Of a stretch of 64,000 bases of DNA, positions 7,274 to 14,390 are shown in pieces. The stretch's first letter is position 1. Each line of letters opens with the position of its first letter. Both the position numbers and the translations under genes were made by a program. The notes beneath the pieces are model-generated. The model was not told the DNA's origin and did not search any database. It worked only from the letters and a program-made list of their open reading frames with translations. This DNA is from an uncultured Clostridia bacterium (lineage in GTDB: Bacteria > Bacillota > Clostridia > Oscillospirales > Ruminococcaceae): positions 1 to 64,000 of the forward strand of contig CALWZE010000089.1 in NCBI GenBank assembly GCA_944385925.1, in the 5' to 3' direction.

Positions 7274-8221
7274 ATGACAAAATACAGACCTTCCGGCTTT
7301 ATCGTTGTATTGCCGCAGACCATTATGGAAATTCCGCAGGACAGCAACTTGTCGTGGCTGACCCTGTTTTACGCACTGCCCAAGGAGTTGGTGGAGAAAC
7401 GGGCCGCCTATCTCAATCTGCCGAGAAACATCAAAAAGCTTTTGGCATCTCCTGAACACAGGAAGCTGATTGAGACCGATGCGTTTCTGGAACTGGTTTG
7501 GGATTGCTACGCTTGGTCTGCATGGCAGTTCTTCCAAGTGCCCAAGAAGGATGGTACTTATCAGGACATCCCCGGTGACTGGCAACATTACTCTGGTGAC
7601 TTCCCGCTGTGGCGTTGGTCTTATGAGATCATCCGTCATTTCCGAATGAAGTTTGAAAACGAGATGGAGTGGAGCTTCCAGCGGTTGTTCCTGATGGGAA
7701 AGGATGACGAGTTGCCGTGGCTCACCTATCAGCAGTTCAGCAATCTGGTGGGCAACCTCACCGACATGATCGTGCAGGAGCAGAATTGGCAGCCACTGTT
7801 TGATGAAGTGTGGAATAACCGACAGGTGGATGACTACACTGGCAAGAATGTCAACAAGCGAGACTTCATGCGTTCCTGGACGCACAGCCGCACCGCAACG
7901 CACATCTCCATTGAAGATGTTTTGGAAAACGGCGTGATTCTGGACGGCGATATGCTTTTTGAGATTGAAGATCCCCGTGGCCAGTTCGAGGAAAAGGTCC
8001 TCGGAAAAATGCATATCGAGCAGTTCAAGGGCACACTCACCGAGCAAGATAAAGCCATTTTGCAGATGCGGTATGAGGGATACTCGCTGAAGGAGATTGC
8101 CGAAAAGGTTGGTTTCAAAACACCCAGCGCTGTTGGCAAACGTATCGGGAAGATCGCCGGGAATTATGAGGATTTTCTTGGTGACGAGTATAGTGCTTTT
8201 CTGGACAAGCACTCAAAGTGA
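7274..8221 (+). CDS. Sigma-70-like protein with C-terminal region-4 helix-turn-helix
   Basis: About 315 residues. The last 60 contain a region-4-like HTH: LTEQDKAILQMRYEGYSLKE then IAEKVGFKTPSAVGKRIGKI. The N-terminal two thirds are helical and tryptophan-rich (YAWSAWQFF, WQHYSGDFPLWRW) and do not resemble ordinary sigma regions 2-3. Proteins like this recur in Firmicutes integrative elements and are annotated as sigma-70 family, but promoter recognition has not been shown as far as I know. ATG 7274 follows GAGGTGA by five bases. It may activate element genes or bind DNA as part of cargo control. Confidence 0.65.
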   Translation: MTKYRPSGFIVVLPQTIMEIPQDSNLSWLTLFYALPKELVEKRAAYLNLPRNIKKLLASPEHRKLIETDAFLELVWDCYAWSAWQFFQVPKKDGTYQDIPGDWQHYSGDFPLWRWSYEIIRHFRMKFENEMEWSFQRLFLMGKDDELPWLTYQQFSNLVGNLTDMIVQEQNWQPLFDEVWNNRQVDDYTGKNVNKRDFMRSWTHSRTATHISIEDVLENGVILDGDMLFEIEDPRGQFEEKVLGKMHIEQFKGTLTEQDKAILQMRYEGYSLKEIAEKVGFKTPSAVGKRIGKIAGNYEDFLGDEYSAFLDKHSK

Positions 8222-8236
8222 GTTGAGGTATTGCTT

Positions 8237-8677
8237 ATGGAACTACAAGAACTGTACGATATTGCGCTGAACTTTCGCAAGGCAATTATGGAAGCCAAAT
8301 GGGAGAGAGAATTCTATAGCCCGTCAGATAGGATGAATAATTTCCCCGGTGGATGCTGTGATGACTCTGCTGATCTATTTGGATACTACCTACGAGAAAA
8401 ATATAACATCACCTCTAAGCAAGGAAATGGAATCTACAGAGCCAGGAATTCTTACAACACCAGAAATCATGCGTTTACTATCTTAGAAGATGGGACTATC
8501 ATTGATTTAACCGCAGACCAATTTCCGGCTTTTTCAGATTGTCCTGATGGGATTTATGTTGGGCCGCAGATTAGTTTTCATCGCAGATTGGATCGAAAAA
8601 CAAAGGGAGACCATTGCGATATTACCCGAAATGAACGGCTTTGGCACGACTACGAAGCCATCAGTAAGTATCTATAA
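8237..8677 (+). CDS. Small protein with a possible papain/transglutaminase-like Cys-His-Asp set
   Basis: About 146 residues. C40/C41 in FPGGCCDDSADLFGYYL begin a helix, H78 in TRNHAFTIL lies on a strand, and D90 or D94 follows in IIDLTADQFP. This order and spacing (Cys at a helix start, His on a strand, acid on the next strand) is that of the transglutaminase/papain fold. I infer a cysteine peptidase, amidase or transferase-like enzyme, with no named family. It has no signal peptide. ATG 8237 is placed by TGAGG at 8224-8228. The gene follows the sigma-like gene by 15 bp and ends at a terminator, so the two form one unit. It is AT-richer than the mob genes. Confidence 0.55.
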   Translation: MELQELYDIALNFRKAIMEAKWEREFYSPSDRMNNFPGGCCDDSADLFGYYLREKYNITSKQGNGIYRARNSYNTRNHAFTILEDGTIIDLTADQFPAFSDCPDGIYVGPQISFHRRLDRKTKGDHCDITRNERLWHDYEAISKYL

Positions 8678-8692
8678 AACATCATAGACATT

Positions 8693-8726
8693 GCAGCCTT
8701 GTACATCTGTATGAGGCTGCTTTTTT
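8693..8726 (+). terminator. Rho-independent terminator
   Basis: Stem GCAGCCT / AGGCTGC with a 13-nt loop, followed by TTTTTT at 8721-8726. It closes the unit that ends with the gene at 8237. Confidence 0.85.
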
Positions 8727-8746
8727 ATACCCGAAAGGAGAGTTTT

Positions 8747-8962
8747 ATGAAAAGAGAACCGTTTGAAAACATGCCCGATGTGATGAATGCCAAGCAGATC
8801 GCAGAGGCTCTGCACCTGTCAAAAGCCGGTGCCTATAATCTGCTGAGTAATCCGAATTTCCCCACGCTGCGTATCGGCGGACGTAAGCTCGTTTTGAAGC
8901 AGGAACTGATCACATGGCTGAAAAGCCAAACAAAAACCGTGGCGAAGGAGGATGGCAAATAA
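8747..8962 (+). CDS. Excisionase-type helix-turn-helix protein
   Basis: About 71 residues with the HTH_17/excisionase pattern MNAKQIAEALHLSKAGAYNL followed by FPTLRIGGRKLVLKQELITW, in which a MerR-like winged helix reads DNA. ATG 8747 is preceded by AAAGGAGAG. A terminator lies on each side (8693-8726 and 8996-9028), so it is a one-gene unit. The element also carries a Tn916-type xis beside int, so this protein is more likely a regulator of mob or cargo genes than the main directionality factor. Confidence 0.8.
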   Translation: MKREPFENMPDVMNAKQIAEALHLSKAGAYNLLSNPNFPTLRIGGRKLVLKQELITWLKSQTKTVAKEDGK

Positions 8963-8995
8963 TGTAGCTGACCGCAAATCAAAAAGGATGGACGC

Positions 8996-9028
8996 AGACC
9001 GTTTGCTCAAAAAGCAGGCGGTCTTTTT
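8996..9028 (+). terminator. Rho-independent terminator
   Basis: AGACCGTTTGCT / AGCAGGCGGTCT stem (one G-U or mismatch) with a CAAAA loop and a T-run at 9024-9028. Confidence 0.75.
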
Positions 9029-9029
9029 C

Positions 9030-9237
9030 TGTCCCATTTCTAAAAAGACACGATAGACGCTGAGCTTGGTTGCATAGAGCAAGATTCTACCATGGGTCCA
9101 AATTTCGCCTGCCGCTCATTTTACCTCTCATGAATCTTGTTGGGGAGTGCCTTCCCCAAACCCTGCTCTGTTCCGCAAAGCGGAAGCGATACGGCTAACG
9201 CCGACTTTTAATTTTCAAAAAATGAAGGAGGAACCGA
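9030..9237. other. Probable origin of transfer (oriT) region before mobC
   Basis: A 208-bp gene-free stretch directly before mobC contains two compact hairpins: TTGGGGA / TCCCCAA (9140-9159) and TTCCGC-AAA-GCGGAA (9171-9185). MOBP oriTs typically lie here, with an inverted repeat beside the nick site. The nick position cannot be read from this sequence alone. Confidence 0.55.
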
Positions 9238-9636
9238 ATGGCCAAAACCTACAACACACCGAAACGAACCCACATCGTAAAAACCCGTCTGGACGATGAA
9301 GAGCACGCCGAGTTTATGCGGCAGTTGAACATTTACGGCATGAGCCAAGCGGAGTTCATCCGTGAAGCGATCTCCGGCGCAACCATCCGTCCGGTCATCG
9401 TGGCATCCAATATAAATGACGCCCTGTTGGAAGCCATCGGCAAGCTGACAGCAGAATACGGCAAAGTTGGTAACAACCTCAACCAGATTGCCAGACATCT
9501 CAACGAGTGGCGCAGTCCTTATCCTGCTATGGCAAAAGAATTACAGGATGCCGCCGCTGATCTCGCCACTCTGAAATTTGAAGTAATGAAAAAGGTAGGT
9601 GATGCTGTTGGCAATGTTCAAGCATATAAGCTCTAA
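9238..9636 (+). CDS. mobC: MobC-type mobilization relaxosome protein
   Basis: Protein of 132 residues. The N-terminus (about 12-55) is a ribbon-helix-helix domain (HIVKTRLDDEEHAEFMRQL, MSQAEFIREAI). The C-terminus carries the MobC signature KVGNNLNQIARHLNE (about 78-92) and a helical tail. MobC proteins bind oriT and help the relaxase open the strands. AAGGAGGA precedes ATG 9238. The gene overlaps the relaxase gene by 38 bp, which is usual for this pair. Confidence 0.9.
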   Translation: MAKTYNTPKRTHIVKTRLDDEEHAEFMRQLNIYGMSQAEFIREAISGATIRPVIVASNINDALLEAIGKLTAEYGKVGNNLNQIARHLNEWRSPYPAMAKELQDAAADLATLKFEVMKKVGDAVGNVQAYKL

Positions 9637-11188
9637 AAATGCCGACTACTCTGCCGCCGAAGCCTACCTCACTTTTGAGCATGACGAGTTTACCATGAAG
9701 CCTACCCTGGACGAAAACGGCAGACTCATCCCAAGACAGGATTACCGCATTTCTATGCTGAACTGCGGTGACGAAGATTTTGCGATTGCGTGTCTGAGAG
9801 CCAATCTCCGCTATGGCAAAAATCAAAAACGAGAGGATGTCAAAAGTCATCACTATATCATCAGCTTCGATCCCAAGGATGTGCCCGACCACGGACTGAA
9901 CGTAGATCTGGCACAGAGCCTTGGAGAGAAATTCTGCAAGGAACACTTTCCCGGTCATCAAGCCATTGTCTGTACACACCCCGACGGACACAACGGCAGC
10001 GGCAATGTTCATGTACACATCGTGATCAATTCCCTACGAATTATGGAAGTTCCGTTCATGCCGTATATGGACAGACCGTGCGATATCCAACCGGGCATGA
10101 AGCACCGATGTACCAACGCCGCTATGGAGTATCTTCGCTCCGAAGTCATGGAGATGTGCCACGATGCGGGTCTGTATCAGATAGATCTACTGAACGGAAG
10201 CAAGACAAGAGTGACTGAGCGTGAGTATTGGGCGAAAAAGAAAGGACAGCTTGCGCTGGATGCAGAAAACGCTGCTCTTGCCAAGCAGGGCTTGCCCATC
10301 AAACAGACCAAGTTTGAAACAGACAAAGACAAGCTTCGTGAAGAAATCCGCATGGCACTTTCCGACGCTGTCAGCTATGAGGATTTCGCCGAAAAACTTC
10401 TCCGCCGTGGCATCACCGTCAAGGAGAGCCGAGGGAGATTGTCCTATCTCACACCCGACAGGACACGCCCCATCACAGCACGAAAGCTGGGTGATGATTT
10501 TGATAAAACGGCTGTGTTCGCCGCATTTGTCAGAAACGCAAAACAGGTCAGAACGAAAACACCTCTTGTTCATTCTGCACCGACCATGCAGGACTTCATC
10601 AAACAACAAAACACCGTCAACCGCATGGTGGATGTGGATGCCGCCAAAGCCAAGGGCAGAGGTTACGAGAATTGGGCAAAGAAATACAATCTCAAAAATG
10701 CCAGTCGAGCCTTTGTGCTGTATCAGGAAATGGGATTTGATTCTCCCGAAGCATTGGCTGCCGCTTGCGATGCTGCCCATGAGAAGCTAAGTGATATTCG
10801 CACCAAGATGAAAACGATTGAAGCTGCCATCAAGGAAAAGAAAGAGTTCCGTGACCAAGCAACAAATTACCACAAGACAAGATATGTAGTTGACGAGCTG
10901 AAAGCCTGCAAAACCGAAAAAGCCCGTCAGAAATATCGTGACGATCACGACGGCGACTTCATCATTCTGAACGCTGCCAAACGATATTTTGACTCCAAGG
11001 GCTTGAAGAAGTTACCAAGCCACAAGGCGTTGCAGACGGAAGTGGAACAGCTCATCAAGGAGAAAAACGAGCTTTACAACCAGTACCAAACCGCCAGAGA
11101 TGAAGCACGGCGGCTGGATACCATTCGCCACAATATTGACCAAACTCTTGGCGGCAGGCAGGAGAGAAAACAGGAACAGGAACGCTGA
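9599..11188 (+). CDS. mobA: MobA-type relaxase, MOBP family
   Basis: About 529 residues. The relaxase domain fills the first 260. Y50 or a nearby Tyr is the candidate nucleophile, HHYIISF is at 84-90, H120 follows, and the metal-binding HPDGHNGSGNVHVHIVIN stretch is at 127-144. After it comes a long lysine/glutamate-rich helical tail with probable coiled coil (about 390-520). It nicks oriT and leads the strand into the recipient. GTG 9599, ATG 9602 and ATG 9617 are all possible starts; related proteins begin close to the KHISSKN motif, which favours 9602 or 9617. Transfer must use another element's conjugation pore. Confidence 0.9.
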   Translation: MMLLAMFKHISSKNADYSAAEAYLTFEHDEFTMKPTLDENGRLIPRQDYRISMLNCGDEDFAIACLRANLRYGKNQKREDVKSHHYIISFDPKDVPDHGLNVDLAQSLGEKFCKEHFPGHQAIVCTHPDGHNGSGNVHVHIVINSLRIMEVPFMPYMDRPCDIQPGMKHRCTNAAMEYLRSEVMEMCHDAGLYQIDLLNGSKTRVTEREYWAKKKGQLALDAENAALAKQGLPIKQTKFETDKDKLREEIRMALSDAVSYEDFAEKLLRRGITVKESRGRLSYLTPDRTRPITARKLGDDFDKTAVFAAFVRNAKQVRTKTPLVHSAPTMQDFIKQQNTVNRMVDVDAAKAKGRGYENWAKKYNLKNASRAFVLYQEMGFDSPEALAAACDAAHEKLSDIRTKMKTIEAAIKEKKEFRDQATNYHKTRYVVDELKACKTEKARQKYRDDHDGDFIILNAAKRYFDSKGLKKLPSHKALQTEVEQLIKEKNELYNQYQTARDEARRLDTIRHNIDQTLGGRQERKQEQER

Positions 11189-11213
11189 TTCATTCCCTTC
11201 CTTTCATTCAAAA

Positions 11214-11245
11214 TTTACGACAACGCATTCTTGAATTTACGACAA
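11214..11245 (+). repeat. Two internal copies of the arm-type repeat
   Basis: TTTACGACAA occurs at 11214-11223 and 11236-11245, 22 bp apart (two helical turns), just before the xis leader. It matches the core of the repeats at both element ends, so the same protein may bind here and link excision to xis expression. Confidence 0.55.
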
Positions 11246-11255
11246 CTAAGACATC

Positions 11256-11289
11256 GCCAAGTGAAAAAACTACCGTTTTCCCACTTGGC
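11256..11289 (+). other. Hairpin before the xis leader
   Basis: GCCAAGTG (11256-11263) pairs with CACTTGGC (11282-11289) around an 18-nt loop containing AAAAAAC and GTTTT. No T-run follows. It may end relaxase transcripts weakly or fold in the leader of xis. Confidence 0.5.
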
Positions 11290-11306
11290 AACAGGAGGTA
11301 TTGATT

Positions 11307-11333
11307 ATGAATAAGAAAACAAACGAAATATGA
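11307..11333 (+). CDS. Eight-codon leader peptide before xis
   Basis: ATG 11307 reads MNKKTNEI and stops at 11331-11333. It has its own AGGAGGT ribosome site about eight bases upstream, better than most genes here. The xis ribosome site begins four bases after its stop, so ribosomes could pass from leader to xis. Leader peptides that govern downstream transcription are known in Tn916, so regulation by translation is plausible. This is an inference. Confidence 0.45.
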   Translation: MNKKTNEI

Positions 11334-11351
11334 AACAGGAGGTAAATGCCT

Positions 11352-11582
11352 ATGGCAAAAGAGCAGACCCAGAACTTTGATTATTGTGATATTCCCGTTT
11401 GGAGAAAGTACACCCTGAGCGTGCAGGAGGCCGCCAAGTACTTCCGGATCGGTGACAAAAAGATGCGAAAGCTCATTGAGGAGAATCCCGGTGCCAACTA
11501 CATCCTTTGGAACGGCACCCGCCCGCAGATCAAGCGGAGACTTTTTGAGCAGTATCTGGATGAATATATGACCGCTATCTAA
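11352..11582 (+). CDS. xis: Tn916-type excisionase
   Basis: About 76 residues matching the Tn916 Xis pattern: IPVWRKYTLSVQEAAKYFRI, GDKKMRKLIEENPGANYILW, then NGTRPQIKRRLFEQYLD. It is a winged-helix DNA-bending protein that steers the integrase toward excision. ATG 11352 is chosen over 11346 because AGGAGGT at 11337-11343 is eight bases before it. It sits directly before int, with a strong hairpin between, so int may be made at a different level from xis. Confidence 0.9.
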   Translation: MAKEQTQNFDYCDIPVWRKYTLSVQEAAKYFRIGDKKMRKLIEENPGANYILWNGTRPQIKRRLFEQYLDEYMTAI

Positions 11583-11598
11583 GGAAACAAGAGGTAGA

Positions 11599-11647
11599 AA
11601 AAGAGCCGGGTTTATGATATAGTTAATATATCATAGCTCGGCTCTTT
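11599..11647 (+). terminator. Strong hairpin between xis and int
   Basis: AAAAGAGCCG...TATGATATA pairs with TATATCATA...CGGCTCTTTT, giving a stem of about 20 bp with a small internal bulge and a terminal T-run. It lies 35 bp before int, so int either has readthrough control here or its own promoter. Confidence 0.8.
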
Positions 11648-11681
11648 TCGACGATCATCGTATCTAAGAAAGGAGACTTGA

Positions 11682-12920
11682 ATGTCTGATACAAGAAAAG
11701 ACCACAAGGGTCGAAAACTCTGGAACGGAGAGAGCCAGCTCAAAGATGGAAAATATGAATACAAGTATCAGGATGCCAGTGGAAAGCGGAAAACAGTCTA
11801 CAGTTGGAAGCTGACACCATCCGATACGATGCCAAAAGGCAAGCGGAACGACCTTTCTCTCAGAGAAAAGGAACAGCTGATCCAGAAAGAACTCAACAGC
11901 AATCTCGTCCCCGGCGGCGGAGAGATGACGGTGCTGGAACTTGTGCAGAGATACCTCGGCCAGAAGCGAGGTGTGCGCCACAACACGCAGGCCAACTACA
12001 ACTTCGTGGTGAACATCCTCAAGAAGGAACCCTTCGGACAGAGGAGAATTGACAAGGTCAAGACCTACGATGCCAAAGCATGGCTCATCAAACTGCAGGA
12101 GGACGGACGGGGCTACAGTACCATCCACTCCATTCGCGGCGTGGTGAGACCGGCCTTCCAGATGGCGGTGGAAAATGATTTGCTGCTGAAAAATCCCTTT
12201 GAGTTCCAACTGAATACGGTGGTGGTCAACGACAGTGTGACCAGAGAAGCCATCAGCCGTCAGCAGGAACGGGCCTTTCTGGAGTTTGTCAAAAATGATC
12301 CTCATTTCTGCAAATACTACGAAGGGATCTTCATTCTCTTCAAGACAGGACTTCGCATTTCGGAGTTCGTGGGGCTGACAGTTGACGACATTGACTTCGA
12401 AAATAACCGAATTATTGTCGATCATCAGCTGCAGCGCACACGCAATATGGAGTATGTCATTGAGCCCACAAAGACCAGCTGCGGTACCCGAATGGTGCCC
12501 ATGACACCGGAGGTGCGGGACTGCTTTGCAACCATTATTGCGAACCGAAAGAAGCAGAAAAAGGAGCCCATTATTGGAGGAAAAAGCCGTTTCCTCTATC
12601 TGGACAAGAACGGGATGCCCATGGTGGCACTGCATTGGGAGAAGTACTTTCAGCACATTTGCGACAAGTATAACAGCATTTACAGGGTGCAAATGCCCAA
12701 AATCACACCCCATGTATGCAGACACACCTTCTGCTCCAATATGGCCAAATCCGGTATGAATCCCAAGACGCTGCAGTACATTATGGGCCACAGCGACATC
12801 GGGGTTACGCTGAACACCTACACCCATATTGGCTATGAAGATGCCCAAAACGAGATGCTGGAGATCGGTTCTCTGCCACAGGAGAATGTTCGTCTGCCAC
12901 GCCCAAAAAGGGTGTCGTAA
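11682..12920 (+). CDS. int: Tn916-family tyrosine integrase
   Basis: Protein of 412 residues. It has an N-terminal arm-binding domain (about 1-65, GESQLKDGKYEYKYQD), a SAM-like core-binding domain (about 80-180), and a catalytic domain with R225 (TGLRISE), K264, H344-x-x-R347 (HVCRHTF), H370 and nucleophile Y380. These positions match Tn916 Int almost residue for residue. It recombines the TGCCACGGCA core in the phosphatase gene. The stop codon falls within the inverted arm repeat at 12913-12921. AAGGAGA precedes ATG 11682. Confidence 0.95.
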   Translation: MSDTRKDHKGRKLWNGESQLKDGKYEYKYQDASGKRKTVYSWKLTPSDTMPKGKRNDLSLREKEQLIQKELNSNLVPGGGEMTVLELVQRYLGQKRGVRHNTQANYNFVVNILKKEPFGQRRIDKVKTYDAKAWLIKLQEDGRGYSTIHSIRGVVRPAFQMAVENDLLLKNPFEFQLNTVVVNDSVTREAISRQQERAFLEFVKNDPHFCKYYEGIFILFKTGLRISEFVGLTVDDIDFENNRIIVDHQLQRTRNMEYVIEPTKTSCGTRMVPMTPEVRDCFATIIANRKKQKKEPIIGGKSRFLYLDKNGMPMVALHWEKYFQHICDKYNSIYRVQMPKITPHVCRHTFCSNMAKSGMNPKTLQYIMGHSDIGVTLNTYTHIGYEDAQNEMLEIGSLPQENVRLPRPKRVS

Positions 12921-12952
12921 ATCGATCTGAATTTACGACACTTTTACGACAC
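12913..12952. repeat. Right-end arm-type repeats
   Basis: Inverted TGTCGTAAA at 12913-12921 overlaps the int stop. Direct copies TTTACGACAC at 12932-12941 and 12943-12952 follow. This mirrors the left end (direct pair at 261-282, inverted copy at 306-314). Confidence 0.65.
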
Positions 12953-13036
12953 TCGATGGAAAATCCATACCAAACGATACCAAATTAAGCAAAAATACGG
13001 TAATCGTGTTTGTGGATGTCGCACAAAGGTGTTGCG

Positions 13037-13080
13037 TATAATCAGGCATAGAATTGTATAAATTGGTATAATTAAGGAAG
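13037..13080 (+). promoter_or_regulatory. Element-borne promoter and ribosome site for the rebuilt phosphatase gene
   Basis: Two TATAAT hexamers lie at 13037-13042 and 13067-13072, with no clear -35. AAGGAAG at 13074-13080 is the ribosome site. The second TATAAT would start transcripts on top of that site, so the first is the likelier -10. All of this lies inside the element. Confidence 0.5.
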
Positions 13081-13087
13081 AAAAACG

Positions 13088-13564
13088 ATGACAAAAATCT
13101 TATTCGTTTGCCACGGCAATATCTGCCGGTCGCCGATGGCGGAATTTGTGATGAAAGATATGCTGAAAAAGCAGGGATTGGATAAATGCTTTTATGTGGC
13201 GTCGGCAGCGACAAGCTCTGAGGAGCTGGGCAATCCGCCCCATCGCGGCGCAAGATTGCGCTTGGAGCGGGAGGGCATTTCCTGCGCGGGGAAAACAGCC
13301 GTTCGGCTGCGAAAGGAAGATTACGCGCAGTATGATTATATTATCGGCATGGACGAGTGGAATAAAAGAAACATGCTTCGGCTGTTTGGCGGCGATCCCG
13401 AACATAAGATCAGTCTGCTTCTGGAATGGGCGGGAGAAGCGGGGGAGGTAGCCGACCCCTGGTATACCGGCGACTTTGAGACGACCTATCGGGACGTTTT
13501 TAAGGGCTGCACAGCCATTCTGAGCAAGTTGAAAAACGGTAAAAAACAGCCCGGCATTTTTTAA
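13088..13564 (+). CDS. Low-molecular-weight protein tyrosine phosphatase, rebuilt by element insertion
   Basis: Protein of 158 residues with the P-loop C8-HGNIC-R14-S and the general acid D123 in VADPWYTGDF, the complete active site of LMW-PTPs. It hydrolyses phosphotyrosine and related phosphomonoesters in the cytoplasm. The first ten codons come from the mobile element and the rest is chromosomal. A displaced, mostly synonymous copy of those codons remains at 167. The chromosomal part keeps the GC-richer codon use of genes to its right. Expression now depends on the element's own upstream DNA. Confidence 0.95.
   Translation: MTKILFVCHGNICRSPMAEFVMKDMLKKQGLDKCFYVASAATSSEELGNPPHRGARLRLEREGISCAGKTAVRLRKEDYAQYDYIIGMDEWNKRNMLRLFGGDPEHKISLLLEWAGEAGEVADPWYTGDFETTYRDVFKGCTAILSKLKNGKKQPGIF
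13109..13118 (+). repeat. attR core of the integrative element
   Basis: TGCCACGGCA, identical to 188-197, falls at codons 8-10 of the intact phosphatase gene. Confidence 0.75.
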
Positions 13565-13639
13565 CCAAATTCTAACCTGATGAAGAAATGTTTTTAATAT
13601 TTCCGGCTTATGATTGCCTCATTGAAGGAGGAAATCAAT

Positions 13640-14137
13640 ATGGAACAGAACCTTGAACTGGTAGAAAAGCTTGTAGAGAAAACCGGCGTAAGCTATGCGC
13701 AGGCGAAAGAAGCGCTGGAGCAGACCGATTGGGATATTCTGGAAGCGCTGATACTTCTGGAATCTCAGGGGAAAATCAACCGGCAGAGCGCGGCTTATTC
13801 TACCCGTAAAGAAGAGGAACCCGAAAAGGAAGAGCAGCCGCCGGAAAAGAATGCAAGCAGATTCGGCGCATTTTTGCGTGATCTGATCGATAAGGGAAAC
13901 AAAAACTGTCTGGAAGTGCATCGTTCAGGCGAACTGGTTCTCTCGGTTCCTGTCAATGTCTGCATTTTGCTGTTTCTGTTTTGTTTTTGGGTCGTTTTGC
14001 CTGTAATGCTGGTCAGCCTGTTCTTTGATTGCCGCTATTCTTTCAGCGGAACGGAACTCGGAAAGGATTCGGTCAATAAGGCGATGGGAAAAGCAACCGA
14101 TATCGCGGACGACATAAAGAAAGAGATCAGCAAATAA
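13640..14137 (+). CDS. UBA-like / DUF4342 protein
   Basis: About 165 residues. Residues 1-45 form a UBA-like three-helix unit (LVEKLVEKTGVSYAQAKEAL, WDILEALILLE), followed by an acidic, glutamate-rich linker (about 50-75). A DUF4342 region follows, with one long hydrophobic segment (about 98-128, VCILLFLFCFWVVLPVMLV) that may cross the membrane. AAGGAGG precedes ATG 13640, which I prefer to a start ten codons earlier. Function unknown. It stands alone between the phosphatase and the two-component genes. Confidence 0.75.
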   Translation: MEQNLELVEKLVEKTGVSYAQAKEALEQTDWDILEALILLESQGKINRQSAAYSTRKEEEPEKEEQPPEKNASRFGAFLRDLIDKGNKNCLEVHRSGELVLSVPVNVCILLFLFCFWVVLPVMLVSLFFDCRYSFSGTELGKDSVNKAMGKATDIADDIKKEISK

Positions 14138-14390
14138 TTATGGCGGCCGGTTCCCAAGGTGCTTTGAAATGGCCGCGGGGAATTAAACTGATGCGCAAGT
14201 CTGAAGGGTTAAGACCAAACCTGCAGAATGCGCGGCGAAAACCAAAAGGGCAAAAGGAGTTTTTGCGGTCTGCCGAAAAGGGCGGGACCTCGTGCACAAA
14301 GTCGGCAAACCGACGTTGTGCCGGGCGCAGAAGCGGCGCCTTGTTGCTGCGGCCGGCAGAGAAGCAGAAAACGGGAGACGGAGGAGCGGA

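Larger units (their letters stand above)
188..13118. mobile_element. Integrative mobilizable element of about 12.9 kb in the 5' end of an LMW-PTP gene
   Basis: Both ends are marked by a 10-bp core duplication (188-197, 13109-13118) and by mirrored TTTACGACA arm repeats. The int gene lies next to the right end with a Tn916-type xis before it. Inside are mobC, a MOBP relaxase, tnpV, a DUF6809 gene, a BcgI-like restriction-modification pair with a Phd antitoxin, an XRE/AlbA_2 pair and several orphans. No VirB4, coupling protein or other conjugation pore gene is present, so it is mobilizable rather than self-transmissible. No replication initiator is recognisable. Base composition is patchy: the RM genes and the orphans at 6603 and 8237 are clearly AT-richer than the mob and int genes, suggesting cargo from several sources. 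Confidence 0.85.
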
